Source: Bolinopsis microptera
Taxonomy: Eukaryota; Ctenophora; Tentaculata; Lobata; Bolinopsidae
Length of the DNA stretch: 64,000 nt
Direction of reading: 5' to 3'
Assembly (NCBI RefSeq): GCF_026151205.1
Contig: NC_087072.1
Span: 20,922,103-20,986,102 of the forward strand
Of the stretch, positions 12,250 through 26,060 are shown one piece after another. Position 1 is the stretch's first letter, and each line of letters starts with the position of its first letter. The notes under the pieces were generated by a model. That model made no database searches. It was not told the DNA's origin and saw only the letters and a list, made by a program, of their open reading frames with translations. The position numbers and the translations under genes were made by a program.

Positions 12250-12309
12250 TGTTGCGAGAAGCATTATTGCTGCGCGAAGCAGCCCAGTTAGTATTGCATC
12301 GCGCAACAA
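12250..12309. repeat. Nested hairpin GGCTGC-GCGAA-GCAGCC
   Basis: Inner hairpin with 6-base arms GGCTGC/GCAGCC and a GCGAA loop is clear in copies 2 and 3 (copy 1 lacks one G). It is enclosed by GTTGCGA and TCGCGCAAC outer arms. Equivalents: 25,442-25,502 and 38,652-38,712. The nested form resembles a structured RNA or the end of a small transposon; no known RNA family is recognised. Confidence 0.5.
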
Positions 12310-12869
12310 CAAGTAAAAACATTTTTTGAAAGTAAAAGATTTTATAGCTTTTCTGCTGAGACGACACGTCATCGAGAAGAAAATATAAAACAGTCAAATA
12401 GTCTACAACACTTCTAATGTGACTACACACCCACGCGGTAACTATTACCTTAACTTTTTAACGTGTATTATATAAATAATCTTTTTGGACAGAAGGGAAT
12501 AACACATAACATAAGGCGCGTTAAATATTTATTATATATAGTGTTGAAAGAAAAAAAAAAATATTAAAATATATCAATGTCTTTTTCTAACATTATACAG
12601 GTAATTTCATGCAATTGTACTTGTCTATCTATTGTCTTATATAATAAAGATATACACATTCGAAAAATGAATAAACCAATTCAATAGATACAAAATTAAA
12701 ATCTACAAATTCACATCAACAACAAAAAAAGTATCACTTTGTGACCAAGCACCCACGGTCGTTTCACTGTAGTAGAGTTTCTACGATACAGTGGGAATCG
12801 CGCATAATCGTGTGGCGGGCGGGTCATACAACTATGACAAAAAAGTCTACAGCTTGTATATTGTAAATT

Positions 12870-12952
12870 ACAACCTACCAGGACGAGCGCCATTGGACTC
12901 GTCGACGGTCCCAATTATATGGAACAGATATTTTACGAGTAACACCCGTTAA
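12870..12952 (-). repeat. Short structured repeat, full form, unit copy 1
   Basis: Plus strand reads CAACCTACCAGGACG, then the CGAGTTGGACTCGTCGACGG core, a TATGGAACAGATATTTTACG block and CACCCGTTAA. This is the reverse complement of the repeats at 46,294 and 47,004. Each unit therefore carries one full form here and one truncated form near its start. Confidence 0.65.
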
Positions 12953-15166
12953 ATTAGTAAACAAATTTTAGTAAAACAATTTAAATTTTAGGTATTATAA
13001 TAACAATCAAACATATCATATCATAAAAATAAAGCCCGCGCGTTGGTTGACTGCCTCATTAAGGTGAATAATTTAAGCTTGAAGTGCCCTGCGTAAATTA
13101 CATTTACAGAACATTATGCGGGCGATCAACTGATCAAGAGGACCGTGACGCCAAATTTAATTTTAAACTTTCTAAAATACGTACATCACTACGATTTACA
13201 CATGCTTTTTGAATTATAGGAGAGCGGATTGTCAGTTATTTCATTTCATTCCATACTTAAATAATCGTTTTAAAGCTGTATATTTAGATCTCACTATTGT
13301 TTGAACTATGAAATGCAGAACGAAATACTGGACAATTACCGACGACAAAACCAAGGACCCGAGTGCACGCATTGAACTTTTCCGGAACCGTTTTTTACCG
13401 AAGGCTTATCCACCAGTTACTCATTCTGCATGTATAGTCTGATAATATATTGTTTTATCTCTAAGCAAGCATTCTGTAAGTTGAGTGTCGTATTATTATT
13501 ATAGAAGAGCCAGCAACTCCGCATTACATTCTTTTGTATGCCAGGTTCGTTTATAAAATCTACTCATATAATAAGATTGATCCAAACGCAATAGTCTAAA
13601 GATGAACGGTATATCTTAAGCTCATCGTTATTAAATCCTAATGGATTGAATTAATCAAGTAATTTTCCCTTCCAACACAACCTAAACAACAAACAAATGC
13701 TTGCCTCAGCAGAGTGACGCATCGTAGGGGCATGCAGTTTGGTTCAGATAACTCTCACCCCGACACAGTCGTCGAGAAATTATCAAATGATGCAATTCGC
13801 CATACTGGACACATTTTATATTTTATATTTTACAAGCAACTGTCTCCCTTTTGCCAGCCGTTTTTAGTCCAAGTACTGTCCCGTTTCTGGTCTCATGCAG
13901 AACATGCGCAACTAAAATTTTGGTTTATATTCCACATGGAATTATTGTGTATCACGTCGATAACCCACCTATCATTGCACAGAATTGGTTGTGGCGAAAG
14001 TCACAAATAACGAAGCCGCGCACGTCCGTGCGCGTCAGGGCTACAAAATGAAACAAAGATTATGGACTTATAGATTTTATGAAATTTAAAACCTTCAGAA
14101 TTCAATCCAGTATAATAGAATATTTTTTAAAATAACTTTCCACTTCTGCTTAAGAAATTTTTATTTATTTTGAATAAGTTATAGGCTTCCTTGGGGGCGC
14201 TGACATGTATATAAGTGACTAGCACGCCGCGCTGATATGATATAAATTTATGATTGAGATTAATGATCGAGTAGAATAGAGTTTGTAGGTTTAATAACCT
14301 GCCAAGATGCGCGCCGAGTTGAAACAAAGATTTATGAGTACACCCGTAATATATAGTAAAAAAGTATTTTACATAATATATCTAATTTCCCATGAGTTTA
14401 TTATCGATGTTTAAGTTTGACTAGGTTTATAATGATATTATTATTTTTTGGGGCAATAGGCAATAAATCTAAATTTTGTTTACTAAACGTGTGTTTCTTA
14501 CAATTTTGTTTTTATTTAAAAATGTTGTTTTACTTATTTAATACTGAATTTATCGGACGCACACACATGAATTCTTTTCGTTCAATTGCATTGCATGCAA
14601 ACCGCAGGTGGCACCTAAGATTTCTCAGAATGGTATTTTACGACCATATTTCAAAAGGCTTGTTGGTCTGTTTAAACAGGGTGAGTTCCTCCCAGTCCCC
14701 ACACACGTACCATGGTGGAATCTGCTGCAAGCATCGACCTGACTTGTCAATCCTTTCATTTGCATGGTGCACACCATTTTTTTTTCACTATTATTCTCAT
14801 GCTCGCGACAGGCAAACAGGATGGCACTCCTTTGTTTTGAGCGATATGATGTATTACTTACATGCTTGTTAATTGAAATACACTCTAATGGGTTACATGA
14901 CAATGTGACGATCAGTTATTATTTCTTCAGCTCAATTAGGAATAGTCCGCGAAAATCGTTTTAAAACGACATTTCAACGTGAACAAATGGGGTAAAATTA
15001 TCAAGAAACATTTAAATCACACCTTTTTTTCTTGGAATTAATTATTGCGCTGAAACTTTTCAGTTTCTTAAAAATTTAACCAGTTGTAATATTAATTATC
15101 AAACACAAGTCTAACTAGAACAACACTCACACGTTCAATAACTTCAAACATCCTAAAGAAAAGGTA

Positions 15167-16044
15167 ATGACGAAACTACTCCAAGACCGTTGAGCTCTAC
15201 CGTTCTAGCAGTTAGGACCATCTCTACACCACCTCGGCCTATTTTAAGAAATCTGGTAGTTCTCATAGCATATATAAGAATCAATAAAGCTGACAGAAAT
15301 CACTTGTAAATCATAGGAAACCTAGCAGTGGCTGATTGGATGTGGATTGTACGTGCTGAAACTTATTCAACATTATAGCGGGACGATATGGTCTTGGAGA
15401 GCAAAACTGTTTTCATATCAGTATTTTTTGTGAACATCTTCATTCGTTTAGTATTTTTTTCCTCTGTTTCCTTAATGTTATCAAAGCAACTTGCACTCGC
15501 TTTTTCCGTTCCTAGCAAGAATACGAATGACTAGACAAGGCTACTGTCATAGCAGGGTTTATTTGCAAGCAGCGCTGCCATACTTGAGATAACGTTTATC
15601 AGTATCAGGATTAATTCTATTTCATTCCCGAATATTGCGATGCACAATATTTCATAGAAAGTGGAGCATCTGATCGCGTAAATCGTACCCTATTTGTTTT
15701 ACATTGTCATCCCAGGATTTAGTAATTCTGGGTTGTACGAATGTACTTCTTATCTATACATTACGTAAAGCGAGAAAACTGAAACCTGGAACACTAGCGA
15801 CCAATCTTGGTGTATCAGTCGTGTTTTTGATCACTCTTCTGCCGGTTAATGAAATACATTCTGCTCGTAACAAAGGAATTTCTAATGAACATTTCACAAG
15901 ATTTTTCAAGCAATCTCAGTTCCTAAACCTTGCCAACAACTCCAATAGTGTACCTAATCACAATAAGAAGTTTCGGCAATTTCGTGAGGAAATCACTATC
16001 GTTTAACAAAGTTTGTCAGGGATTTGAATCAAGCTAGCTACTGA
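15167..16044 (+). CDS. Rhodopsin-like GPCR, copy 2, frameshifted as read
   Basis: Same gene as at 1,806, in tandem unit 2. The helix 5-6 part is readable here in one frame from about 15,704 (SQDLVILGCT, then YTLRKARKLKPGTLATNLG and VSVVFLI). The frame is lost shortly after, so NPIVY must be read in another frame. The stop TGA lies at 16,042-16,044, next to the conserved ESSCY-like end. Breaks are at positions different from copies 1, 3 and 4. Confidence 0.78.
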
Positions 16045-17009
16045 ACCAACCACGTAAAGTTCACAAGCGCATCGAATAAAATAAAATTGAGATATTTTAG
16101 CGAACGATCTTGTGAACGTATACAATATTATATTATATCCTGACATTAATCAAGCTGAATACATTTATGAACATCTGCTTTTAGTTTCTTACCCTAAATA
16201 ACAATCAGTCAGAAATATCCAAGATAACATTTTCGCAAATGGAACCCATGGTCGGACTCTGTTCTTCAGTGCTTGAAGAATCTGAAATTATGACAATTTG
16301 ATAAAAATCAAAAATTCTAAATTAACCGAGATCACATATTCGTTATAATGTATTTTTGATGAACATTCCCTTTAATAAACTTCGAGCTCCGATCCCTTCT
16401 GAACGACCTAAACTAAGACCCTAATCTGAAACCCCAAAAAGATAATAACTACCTCCCCACAAAATCTATAAATCATAAAAAGAATGTCTTCGTTGAGTTA
16501 CTGTAGATCTACTGATCATAAGAATCACTCTATTAACACAGCTACACCCATGACACCATTCTATCAGGGTTAGTAAAAGCAGTATAACGCTCACAACCTC
16601 TCCTGCTCCTTTCACAAACCTGTTCTTTTATAAATACTACCTGGCGAAAGGAATTGTATGTACAGCTAGGTGTATGCGAGTCAAATAACTATCATAATGG
16701 TCCGTATGATCTAATAGAACAAGAAGCTCTTGCCCAGAATAAATTGATATTCATGATAATTCTTCAACTGTATGAGGGCGAAGTGGGTCAATGCTGAAAA
16801 CCCAAATTATGTGTAAACGTGTGGCCGTTTAACCAATTTGGCTAATTCTTTGGTGTTATGATTGTTTCTTCATATTCCAATTGCAAGAATTGATACACAA
16901 TTTTATGTTACATCAACATTTTTACGGCCTCTCCTTTATCCTCTGATAAGATTTTACTAATTAAAATTGTAATTTATACATCACACTAATATGTCAATCA
17001 GAGTTTTAA

Positions 17010-17710
17010 CTCACAATCAGGAGTATCTCGCATGAAGTGTAGAAATCTGGGTGTTGACTCGCCACTTAAAACCTCCTGAAGAACGACTCTTTTTAGGTTG
17101 GAGGTTCCCGTCTTCTGATGGCTCTTCTGTTTTTCTCAACGATACCCACTGGATCTTAGTACCTGTTATTTTTTAAATAATTAATTAAAAGAAGTATCTT
17201 AAACAGTTCGCAATCGAAGTAATCAAGAAGCTACAATTTTTGAGAATGTCATGGAAGAGTCAGCCATCATGAAATAAAAATCAGTGTCCAAATGGCTCAT
17301 ATCAAAAGATAAGAAGTAAAAGTAGAACTCAAACAGTAGGCCATTGTAACCGAATTATAAACTGAAAGACACAAATTTGCAGGGGGGGGGGGGGGGGGGG
17401 GGGGTACCTACAAAATAATACTTTCAAAAATACCTCAAAAATACTGTCCAAAGTTTTCACATATTGACAGTATGTTTATCTTTATCAGATGTTTGCAGCC
17501 TGATCAGAACAAATATCAAGGATGGAGTCATTTAAAAGAATAACCTTGGTGTAATATGCTTCCTCCAGTACTAACTTCATCCATGTCACCGTGTTGTTGA
17601 TTCACAATGTTGACAAACAATGGGTAAAATGGTAGACTAAGTGACTGAAGTATGGTCGACAGAGTATCGAACAGCTCGTTTTTTCTCTTTCCAAACTCGC
17701 AAACCTAGCA
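17010..17710 (-). CDS. Putative two-exon gene end of unknown function, unit copy 2
   Basis: Second copy of the exon pair described for unit 1. The 3' block is at about 17,010-17,165 and the 5' block at about 17,480-17,710. Between them sits the artefactual G23 run at 17,382. Frames are more broken here than in copy 3. Confidence 0.36.
17382..17404. other. Run of 23 G, likely sequencing artefact
   Basis: Copies 1 and 3 read CATGTACTGTACAAAT-like text at the same position, with no G run. Such an isolated homopolymer inside a noisy copy is better explained by base-calling failure than by biology. Confidence 0.75.
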
Positions 17711-18967
17711 CAGAAATAGATCATTAATGGTATTAATATACATAAGCTCAAACAGGTGTGTAAAAAAAAATTAAAAATTGAAAATTTTAAATTATGAATG
17801 GCTTGGTTAACTGCTCAAATATAGATACAAATACTTAAACTACATACCTGACAAATCTGTGTTTTATAATGACACAAAACATTGGTTAGCTTTGCGTTTG
17901 TCAAATCCAGTGCGTTTCAATGATTTCTATCATACCAATTTGCTGCATTTTTAGGAGGTTGATACTGATTTGGCACATATTGGGCAAATTAAATCATTCA
18001 CTAATGATACTACCATTTGATGAACTCCATTTTCATGCTCCTAAAAGTAAATAAATTTAATTTAACCACAATTGAAAAATTTCATTCATAGTTGAACTAG
18101 CATTCTAGCATGGAATGAAATGGATAATTCAGGTCTTCTTTTTCACACAGCTCACACGCTAGATCACTCAGCACCTCACTATTTGTACTTCACACCCTTC
18201 ACAAGTACATTTTTAGCTAATTCGCAGATTTTATAATCGGTCTGTATACTAAGTGTTAATGACTCACAATCCGAAGGTAATGTGGATAAGAGGTCAAATA
18301 AGAGGTCAATATTTCCTTGACCTACTACTCTCTGTCAAGAACATACTCGTACAACCGACACATCTCCACCATCGCAACTATTGCAAAACCACACTAAATG
18401 GTTAATATGCCAAGGATCTGGCCCAGACGGTGTAACAAGCAACTACTTACACTTCGTCTTAGTACGCCTCTCTCTTCCACACCCAGCCACCACTGAAGTC
18501 GCTTCATCATGACACACCCAAACACTACCATCAACCATTGACTAAACATTCTGATCCACGCATCCTCCCATAAAGACTGCCAAACCCCAGAGGTAGGGGG
18601 CAAACATCCACATGCTAACCTCTCGTGGCCAACCATGCGCCAGCCTAACTTTAAATTGTTTTTTTAAATCGAGCGAAGGTTGATGATCCTTGGGAAGTGA
18701 TTAAGACGTCATTTCCATACTTTAACCCGCTCCTATACCCCGAAAAACTATTTCAAACAAATTTAGTCTGTCTAACATACCTGTACATAACAAACTTACA
18801 CAAATTAAGTATAATATTCTTTTGAACTGCAACTAAAGTTTTCTTCAACCTCAAACGTTTCTTCTGTGAAACGATTATTAAACTAACATCTTTATCCACT
18901 GTCCATTAGTGACCACAGTGCCTTAAATCTCCTTCATAGCCGATCACCAATCAGGATGATTTAACAC

Positions 18968-19390
18968 ATGAACTTATTTTCAGGAGTGGAGCCATGGAAG
19001 ATGAAACAGCCGCCTCTGATATTCCTGAACGAGGACTGACACGGACCAGGATCTGAGCTGATTATCTGAAACCAGGCAACAAAAAGTTTCTGGAGCTTTT
19101 TAAGAAAATTTTGAGTACAAAACCCCTCTCAGATCAAGTAGAAGAGATTAGAATGTTTCGGTCATTATTTAACGTAGTGTTGACTAATACACCGGCCAAT
19201 GTATCTCTGTATTTTGCTTATCTATGAATGAAAAAATTAAAAGGCCGAATGCCGTATTAAGTTGTCCCGCAAAAGCAACCTTAAATATTGAGGATGACCT
19301 TAAAGATCGTAATCTGGTTATGAATACTTTAGAAGAATTGATGAAATAAAGGATATTGCCCACTGAATACAATTTTGGAGAACTTTGTAG
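18968..19390 (+). CDS. Unknown small protein, unit copy 2
   Basis: Second copy of the ORF at 5,675. ATG near 18,968 and TAG at 19,388-19,390. The helical C-terminal text (LKDRN, EELNE, IKDIAHC) is recognisable with frame changes. It adds independent support that the restored frame is real. Confidence 0.42.
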
Positions 19391-19649
19391 TTGTTTGCAC
19401 AGGTTACGTGTGAAATGATTTTACCATGGTAAATTCGGTATACATACTCAAGGTTCGACCCCTACACTATTCGACACTTACTTATAACAACAAACCCTAA
19501 GGTTATTTTTTAAAAATAAAATATACAAACAATATACACATAATATAGCAATGACCCTATATAAAAATCAAACCCTTTAAGAATTCAACAAAAAAAAAAA
19601 TTCCCTAACAATCAAATTTTTTACCCTTGGCCTTGTGGCTCCAATTAAG

Positions 19650-22390
19650 ATCTAGACTGTTATATCACATGTGTTTTCTCGCACCCTGTCTCCACACGAG
19701 AGAGAATCCTGATGTTCCGAGGATTTCAAAGCGTAGGCGCTTTCTTATGTATCCTACAGCGTCCTGAGGTACCTCTGGCCAGTGTGGTCTCCATCTTACT
19801 GGCCAGCTTCTTGACAGTCTCTCATCTTCACCACCCCATTCCACCAGAAGTCGAGAACCTAAAGGTGTGAAGCTCCTTTCTCCACTTCAAGAACCCTTGC
19901 ATTGTAACATCGCTTTTTCTCATTTCATGGACAGGTACATTGCTGGTAAGTCGGTTTGCTTGCATTGGAGGGGGCTGGGGCATGAAAATACCCTTACATC
20001 AAAAAATGCCACTCTGTAGCTTCCCAAATCGGATCTTGCAGAAATGTCAGCCTGGCTGGTCTCCTAGGACATTTTTTTCCCTTTGGGTAACTGTAGACCA
20101 TCAACTGGAAGAAGAACTTGCTCAGTTCTGCACATCCTTGCATTTCACCAGTTCGTCATTAGTTCTGCAAAGGTGTCTCTCAGCGAGTTGTAGCCGCAGT
20201 GACACATATCCACTCAAGTTGCAGATGACGCATGGTTTGCTGAGTATTTCAGGGCCACACGTACATGGTTTTAGGGCAGTCCTTTAAGTTCAGGTTGTAT
20301 CTGAGAGCTATTGACTCTGGAGAACTGTTGTTTATTCATCAGATATCCATACTCTTATAAAGGTAGTGCTGTTAACCAATGCTCTTGCCCCTTTCTCAGC
20401 CGCTATGTTGGAACATCAACTTTTGCCATGTTGTGACTCGAGCTCCTGGCGTATTTCAGCTTGTTTTTGTCGAAAAAAGAGTAGATTCGTTCTGTCCGTT
20501 ACTCAGTTTTCACTCCTTTATTACTATGTCACCAGTCCTCTGTGTTAGTTGTCTATCTGCTTGAGAATAGCTTCTTAAGGGGTTTTGTGGCTCTACATGA
20601 GAAATGTGTACTCTGGTCTGCATTTCCCATCATAACTGTATATATCCCAATCCCCATATCTTGGTGTAGAGCCATTATGTTCCTTAGTTCATCAGAGCAG
20701 CTAAAAACAAGGCCCCTGTTAATGATAGCTTTGATAAACTCATCACGTGTTACCTTGTTCTAGAGGAGTGAGCCTATCTGCAACTCCTGGGTAGTTCTGC
20801 ACACATATCCATTCTTACTAAGCCCATACATGTATGCACTGTATGCTATTTGATGTTCTCTTGATGCTATAACACTTAAACTTGTTTAAGATCACAACAC
20901 CAATCTTGAACTTTTTCCTCAATTAAAGCCTCTTTTCCTTGTCTGTCCTATGAAGCTTAAGCTGCCCGATATATCTCGACCCAATGCTTGTCACATTGAA
21001 CATCTGGATAAGGGTTTCTTGCCATACTCTTCGTGCTGCAGGCTTGACTATCACCCATTTTTAGAAGATTTAGGGTTTGTTCCAAAGAGAGTTTCTTTAA
21101 TACAGAGGTTATCCCACCACTTCCTTATTTCCCTCCAGTTTTCCCCCAGCAGCCAGAGTCATCAGCATACCAGATCTTGAGTCACCTTTCTTCTCAATGT
21201 TTCCTGCATCAATCAATGGTATTGTACCAAGATGCATAAAAATCCATGGCAGGTGGATCACCTTGTGTGGTCCCTTCTTTCACAAAAAGATGCTCATCCT
21301 CCTCCTACAATGAACAGTCATCAGGCATTCTGTATGTGTTCAGAATGTAAGTAGCAACTTCTGGACAAACATGTTTTCATGTTGTTTAGAAGCGATCCTC
21401 TCGTTCAGCAAGTTGAATGCATCCTCTGCATCCACTAAGAGATGCTTCAGTTTCAGGGTCTTCAAAGCAGTCCCTTGCAGCATTGACTGGCTGCTTCCAC
21501 CACTCTCCCTGAATACCAAGCACAAACTTGAATAGGAGGCAGTGCCCAACCAATCTTACTGTAGGAGGTCTTACTGTTTACCGCTATTATCCTTCTTAGA
21601 CTCCACCTATCCTACTGCCTGACTCCAGCTTTTATCCAGGGGACAATTCGACAGCTGTCAATGAGGTCAACAGCGATGGATCCAAATCCGACACATGAAT
21701 TCTTGCTATCCCTTCTATGGCATTACATAGATCCTCACACTTCTTACCAAACTTTTAGAACACAGTAGTCTCCATCCATGTCCATGCATCCGCTATCCAT
21801 CCCTTGAGGCCCCTGCAGCAGCAGCTCCCTGTACTCTCTTTGCTGCTTGTCTTATCGATTCCCGTCAATACTGACGAATATAACCGCTCTACCCTCCTCA
21901 CTGGTCCACTCAACAGCTTCCCTTTGATGCAGGTGAAGCCTTGGGATGCTTCTCTTTCAGCACTTTAATTCACATCTGGAGTAGGTTCAAATCCGGTGCA
22001 TTTTCCACCAATCCACCGCATTGCTGCACTGACTTTTCCTTTCATTAACATGAGTCCGAGTGAAGACGTCTCTCACATGGCATGTTTATTGTTTCCCCTT
22101 TCCCATCTCCTCTGAATCTCTGTCCATCCTCGCAGCAGCTCTTCTAGCTACCTGCCTGCACAAAAGCAGTCTTCTCTTCACACTTCAGTGTGTTCCTTTG
22201 CTTGGACCTCTTTGAGGGTTTTCTGCAACAGCAGAGATTGGCAATTTATCATCAAAAGGTGATGGTCACTGATTCCATAGCACTGCCTGTATGTGAAATG
22301 TGTCGGCCACTTTAGTCATTTCTTCTTCGATGAATCTTTTCTCCTGCTGCCCTGAGGGAAGCAAAAATATGTTTCTTCTCCATTTAACAA
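19650..22390 (-). mobile_element. Retroelement reverse transcriptase, unit copy 2
   Basis: Same element in tandem unit 2. Motif C reads IWYADDSAAAG (minus strand near 21,155), followed by KLEG and, one frame over, IRKWWDNLCIK. The VDAEDAFNLLNERIAS motif A text is open in one frame (21,340-21,549, minus strand). Order and extent match copy 1. The indels differ from copy 1, so the consensus is probably open over most of its length. Confidence 0.72.
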
Positions 22391-23084
22391 TAACACCATA
22401 TATTTTCCCACATTTTTGTCATAACTTCCCAACTATTCCCATTTTCCTAATTTATCGAGATGGATCACATACATTAGTCATGATGCTGGGAAACAGCACC
22501 CTTTGCCTCTTCTACAACATATCACGTCTTTGATGTTGTTTTTAGGCATCTATGTACATAGATATTGCATCATTGCTTTTCACTCCGTTCTTGTATTCTT
22601 TTTACTGATCATCAAGCAAGTCCTATGATGCCATGAGTGACACTTTCGCACAGCAAAGCCATCGTCGATGACTCAGTCACTTTAGATCGCATATTGGACA
22701 AGTCTCGAATTGACCTCAAATCCTTGATTGCTGAGAGACAGTTTTATTTGTTTCTTCTGGGTCTGTACATTGATCTAGATTAGCAACTTCCTAAATCGGT
22801 ATTTTTGTTCTCAAACGATTTAGATCTGGTTTACATCATTTCCAACCCAAAAATGGACCAACACACTGTTTCCGAAGTACGATTACCCACAGAGCGAGTA
22901 GCATTACCGCTGACAGTCCCTACTGATGCGGGTCTCCTTAACAGTAGTGATCCGATTTGGGATCTGATGGGAGTAATCTCGACACCGAGAGGGTTTTTAC
23001 AGAATATTTCGTCCTAACTCTATGATTTATTATATATCACAGTTGAAATGTGCGAAATAACAAATAACAAATTTTGTGTAAAAA

Positions 23085-23786
23085 GTAAAATCAAAATGGA
23101 TGATAAATTAAGTTGGAAACCACACATACAATCTCTTAACAAAAAACTAAGCAGTGCTTTTGGACGTATCTACCGTCTAAAAATGCTTACCAGAATCACT
23201 ATATAAACAAATTTACCATTCTCTCATTGAATCTCATCTCGGTTTTGCTATTTCTGTTGGGGAGGATTCCTAAAATCCAGTTAAAACAGCTATTTATTAC
23301 TCAGAAGAAATGTATAAATAATCAATTTCGGAGACCATAAAAGGTAGTGTAGACAATTACAAAACATGTGCCCAAGAGTTAGACGTTCGGCTCCCAACGT
23401 TTTGGGTTGCGATTTTTATGTTACAGGAGTCTAACCAAACTCTATTTGAAAACATAAATTACTAGCTGTAGAGAACCTATATAGACTACGTTGCCTCAAG
23501 GAATTTTTTAAGATAATTAATGAACAAGTGTACCAAATTTTCAAATTTCTCTTTGTTCACCCTATCCTCATAGAAGACAATATGTTAATCACACCTTTCA
23601 CCAACGAAACAATTCATCTATAAATCCAGTGTGCTGTGTGATGAGTTTGTAAAATTGGCTCATTTAATTTTAATGGCCTCTGTACTTCTAGTTAAGAATA
23701 AATTACAAAAGAGTCATTGATGAATGCCCAACACAGTATGGGTGCTGAAATGGATGACAAAAAGTCACAGGGAGGATGAATTCTAA
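23085..23786 (+). mobile_element. LINE 3' fragment, unit copy 2
   Basis: Second copy of the fragment at 9,872; same truncated start and TAA end at 23,784-23,786. The stretch around 23,230 reads ESHLGFAISVW after frame correction. Present at the same place in each unit, so the insertion predates amplification of the array. Confidence 0.74.
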
Positions 23787-26060
23787 GTTAAACTCAATAT
23801 AATCCAGTATCCCAGCGCTCGCAAACGACATTATCATGCATAACTTCTTTATTTTCAGCAGCTAGTATGTTAAGCGCGCAAACAAGGCGCGCTAAGCATT
23901 TTTATACCAGCCATTTCTAGGTTTCACCTGATTTCACATACACAATATCACAATATGTCCAATTTGATTCTAATTGATTGCTCCTAATCTGATAATTCTA
24001 ATGACCAGTGACTGCTCCCTATTAACCAACCGACAACATATTCTGTCGAACCCTAAAATTACTATACCAAATTTAAACCCCACATATGCGGTATAGTCTC
24101 GCAAATCTTCTCTCTGCACTCGGACTTGTTCTTTTGAATATAACTGTAAAACTGTTTGTATACTTTAACAATAGTGATTTTAAACTTTGAGATAAACTAT
24201 ATATAATTACTTATATTTTTGCACCAATGTTCACCTAACTTAACGTCTCTCACTGACACCATCGCCGGCAACCAATTTTAAAGTAAAATTATAAACGATC
24301 TGACTACATTGCAGACTGGCGGTCAACGTTCCGCCGTATAGTAGCCTCACGGAGTGGGTAATCAGGGCACTTGTTAATGAAAATGTACGTGTCCTTCCAC
24401 AATCCCTTCCTGTTTGGTCACTACGTTATGGGAACAGAGATCGCTATCCGTGTAACTAGATTCTATAAGCAGTAATGCAAAAAAAAAAGGGGGTAAACTT
24501 GGTGACAGTGATACAATATAAATACACATCTGCCGGTTAACTTATCCCGTCACCAATGGACTTATTAATAACGCTGTGGTTGTGTCATCGTTTTTCGTAC
24601 TCAAAACGTTTCGCGGTGCGAATGCCGGCCCATCTAGGAAAATCTTACTTTGTATTTTTAACCAATATAAAGTATGATAAGTCGATATAGTACTGAGTTC
24701 AACAGTCCCCGAAACGAAAAGCAAACATTTGGATTTTTGTTTTTTCGGGCGACTGAAATTGTTTGAAGGGCCGTCAAAATATTTGTAGTCGAGATAGTGT
24801 AATACTCATATTAACATGATATTGATTTAATTTGAAATTGAATATAAGCTATATTTGACCAGGTTTAATGTTAATGAGAATGCACCCCAGCACTGGCGCG
24901 CGCGGCGGCTTTGATGTTAGCGGCTACAAGCTTGAAGCTAGTCGCTGCAGAAAAAGCGTCGCGCGCGGTTCACAGTTTCACCGTACGGCTTTTCGTTTTT
25001 GATTTTACTAATGAACAAAGCAACTTTTAATGATTTAATAATGGAATTATCGGATATTTATTATTTCAATATGTATTGATTCTTCTGTGGAAAATAAAAA
25101 TTGTAATTATCTTAAATTGTATTTTACTTAAATCCATTTGGCTAGTTAGTTTTTTAAGGTTCAACTCTGTCGAACTAAAGTGCTCTGACTCAAGTTGACA
25201 CGTACCAAAGTTTGACAAAGAACTTCAACTGTCAAACTGGAGTTTTGAAATCTCCGATCTCAAGCAGCGATCTTAACAACTTGAAATCTATTCGTTTGTT
25301 TGTTTTCCGCTTGTCTCGTGTTTGTTTCAATTATTTGGTAAGTGTAAATGTTGAAGATATGTAAAATAATAAAAAATTTAATAAATTAGCATTTACAAAT
25401 GTACACAGAACGGTCCAAAATCTAATTTGCCACCAGCATTTGTTGCGAGAAAGCATTATTTGGCTGCGCGAAGCAGCCCAGTTAGTAGTGCATCGCGCAA
25501 CAACAAGTAAAAACATTTTTGAAAGTAAAGATTTTATAGCTTTTTCTGCTGATGACGATCACGTCATCGAGGAATATTAATATAAAACAGTCCAAATAGT
25601 CTACAACCTTCTAAAATGTGACTTTAACCACCCTCGGCGTTAACTATTACCTTAACTTTTTAACCGTGTAAATATATTATATAATGCATTTGGACACGAA
25701 GGAAACACATACAAAGGCGCGTTAAATTATTTATTATAGATTATGTGTGAAAGTATTAAATATAGCAATGTCCATTTTTCTAACAGTATACAGTGCGCAT
25801 TCAGCAATTGTACTTGTCTAGGCTATTTCTTATATAATAAGATAGACCCGCATTCGAAAAATGAATAAACCAATCAATAGATACAAAATTAAAATCTACA
25901 AATTCACATCACAACAAAAATTGTATCACGTATGTGACACCCACGGTCTGTTTCACTGTATTAGAGTTTCTACGATACAGGTGAATCCGCTCATTTCGAT
26001 GTGGCGGCGGGTCATACAACCGTATGACAATAAAGCTCTTACAGGCTGTATAATTAAGTT

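Larger units (their letters stand above)
1..13357 (+). repeat. Tandem 13.2-kb unit, copy 1
   Basis: First of three full head-to-tail copies. The window opens at CCCGAGTTGCCGCATTGACT and matching text recurs at 13,358, 26,550 and 39,754, so the spacing is about 13.2-13.36 kb. A second anchor, GCACGCCGCGC, recurs near 843, 14,222, 27,405 and 40,602. Order in the unit: GPCR (+, 1.8-2.7 kb), putative exons (-, 3.7-4.3 kb), unknown small ORF (+, 5.7-6.1 kb), reverse transcriptase (-, 6.4-9.2 kb), LINE 3' fragment (+, 9.9-10.6 kb), hairpin-rich non-coding DNA (10.6-13.4 kb). The phase of the unit is arbitrary. The copies differ mostly by scattered single-base indels, so coordinates inside the unit shift by tens of bases between copies. 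Confidence 0.95.
10606..13357. other. Hairpin-rich non-coding part of the unit (copy 1)
   Basis: About 2.7 kb without a supportable gene, although short frames at 11,041-11,283 and 11,998-12,189 occur. The AT-rich background is punctuated by CG-rich inverted repeats (listed separately) and a copy of the structured repeat at 12,870-12,952. A GATGACG/CGTCATC hairpin with a 4-base loop is clear in copies 2 and 3 (near 25,552 and 38,764) and damaged in copy 1 near 12,352. Equivalents: 23,787-26,549 and 36,990-39,753. Confidence 0.5.

Noticed and set aside
25550-25580. Hammerhead core CTGATGA in the GATGACG hairpin
   Set aside because: The bases of CTGATGA are part of the GATGACG/CGTCATC stem, so they cannot form the unpaired core.
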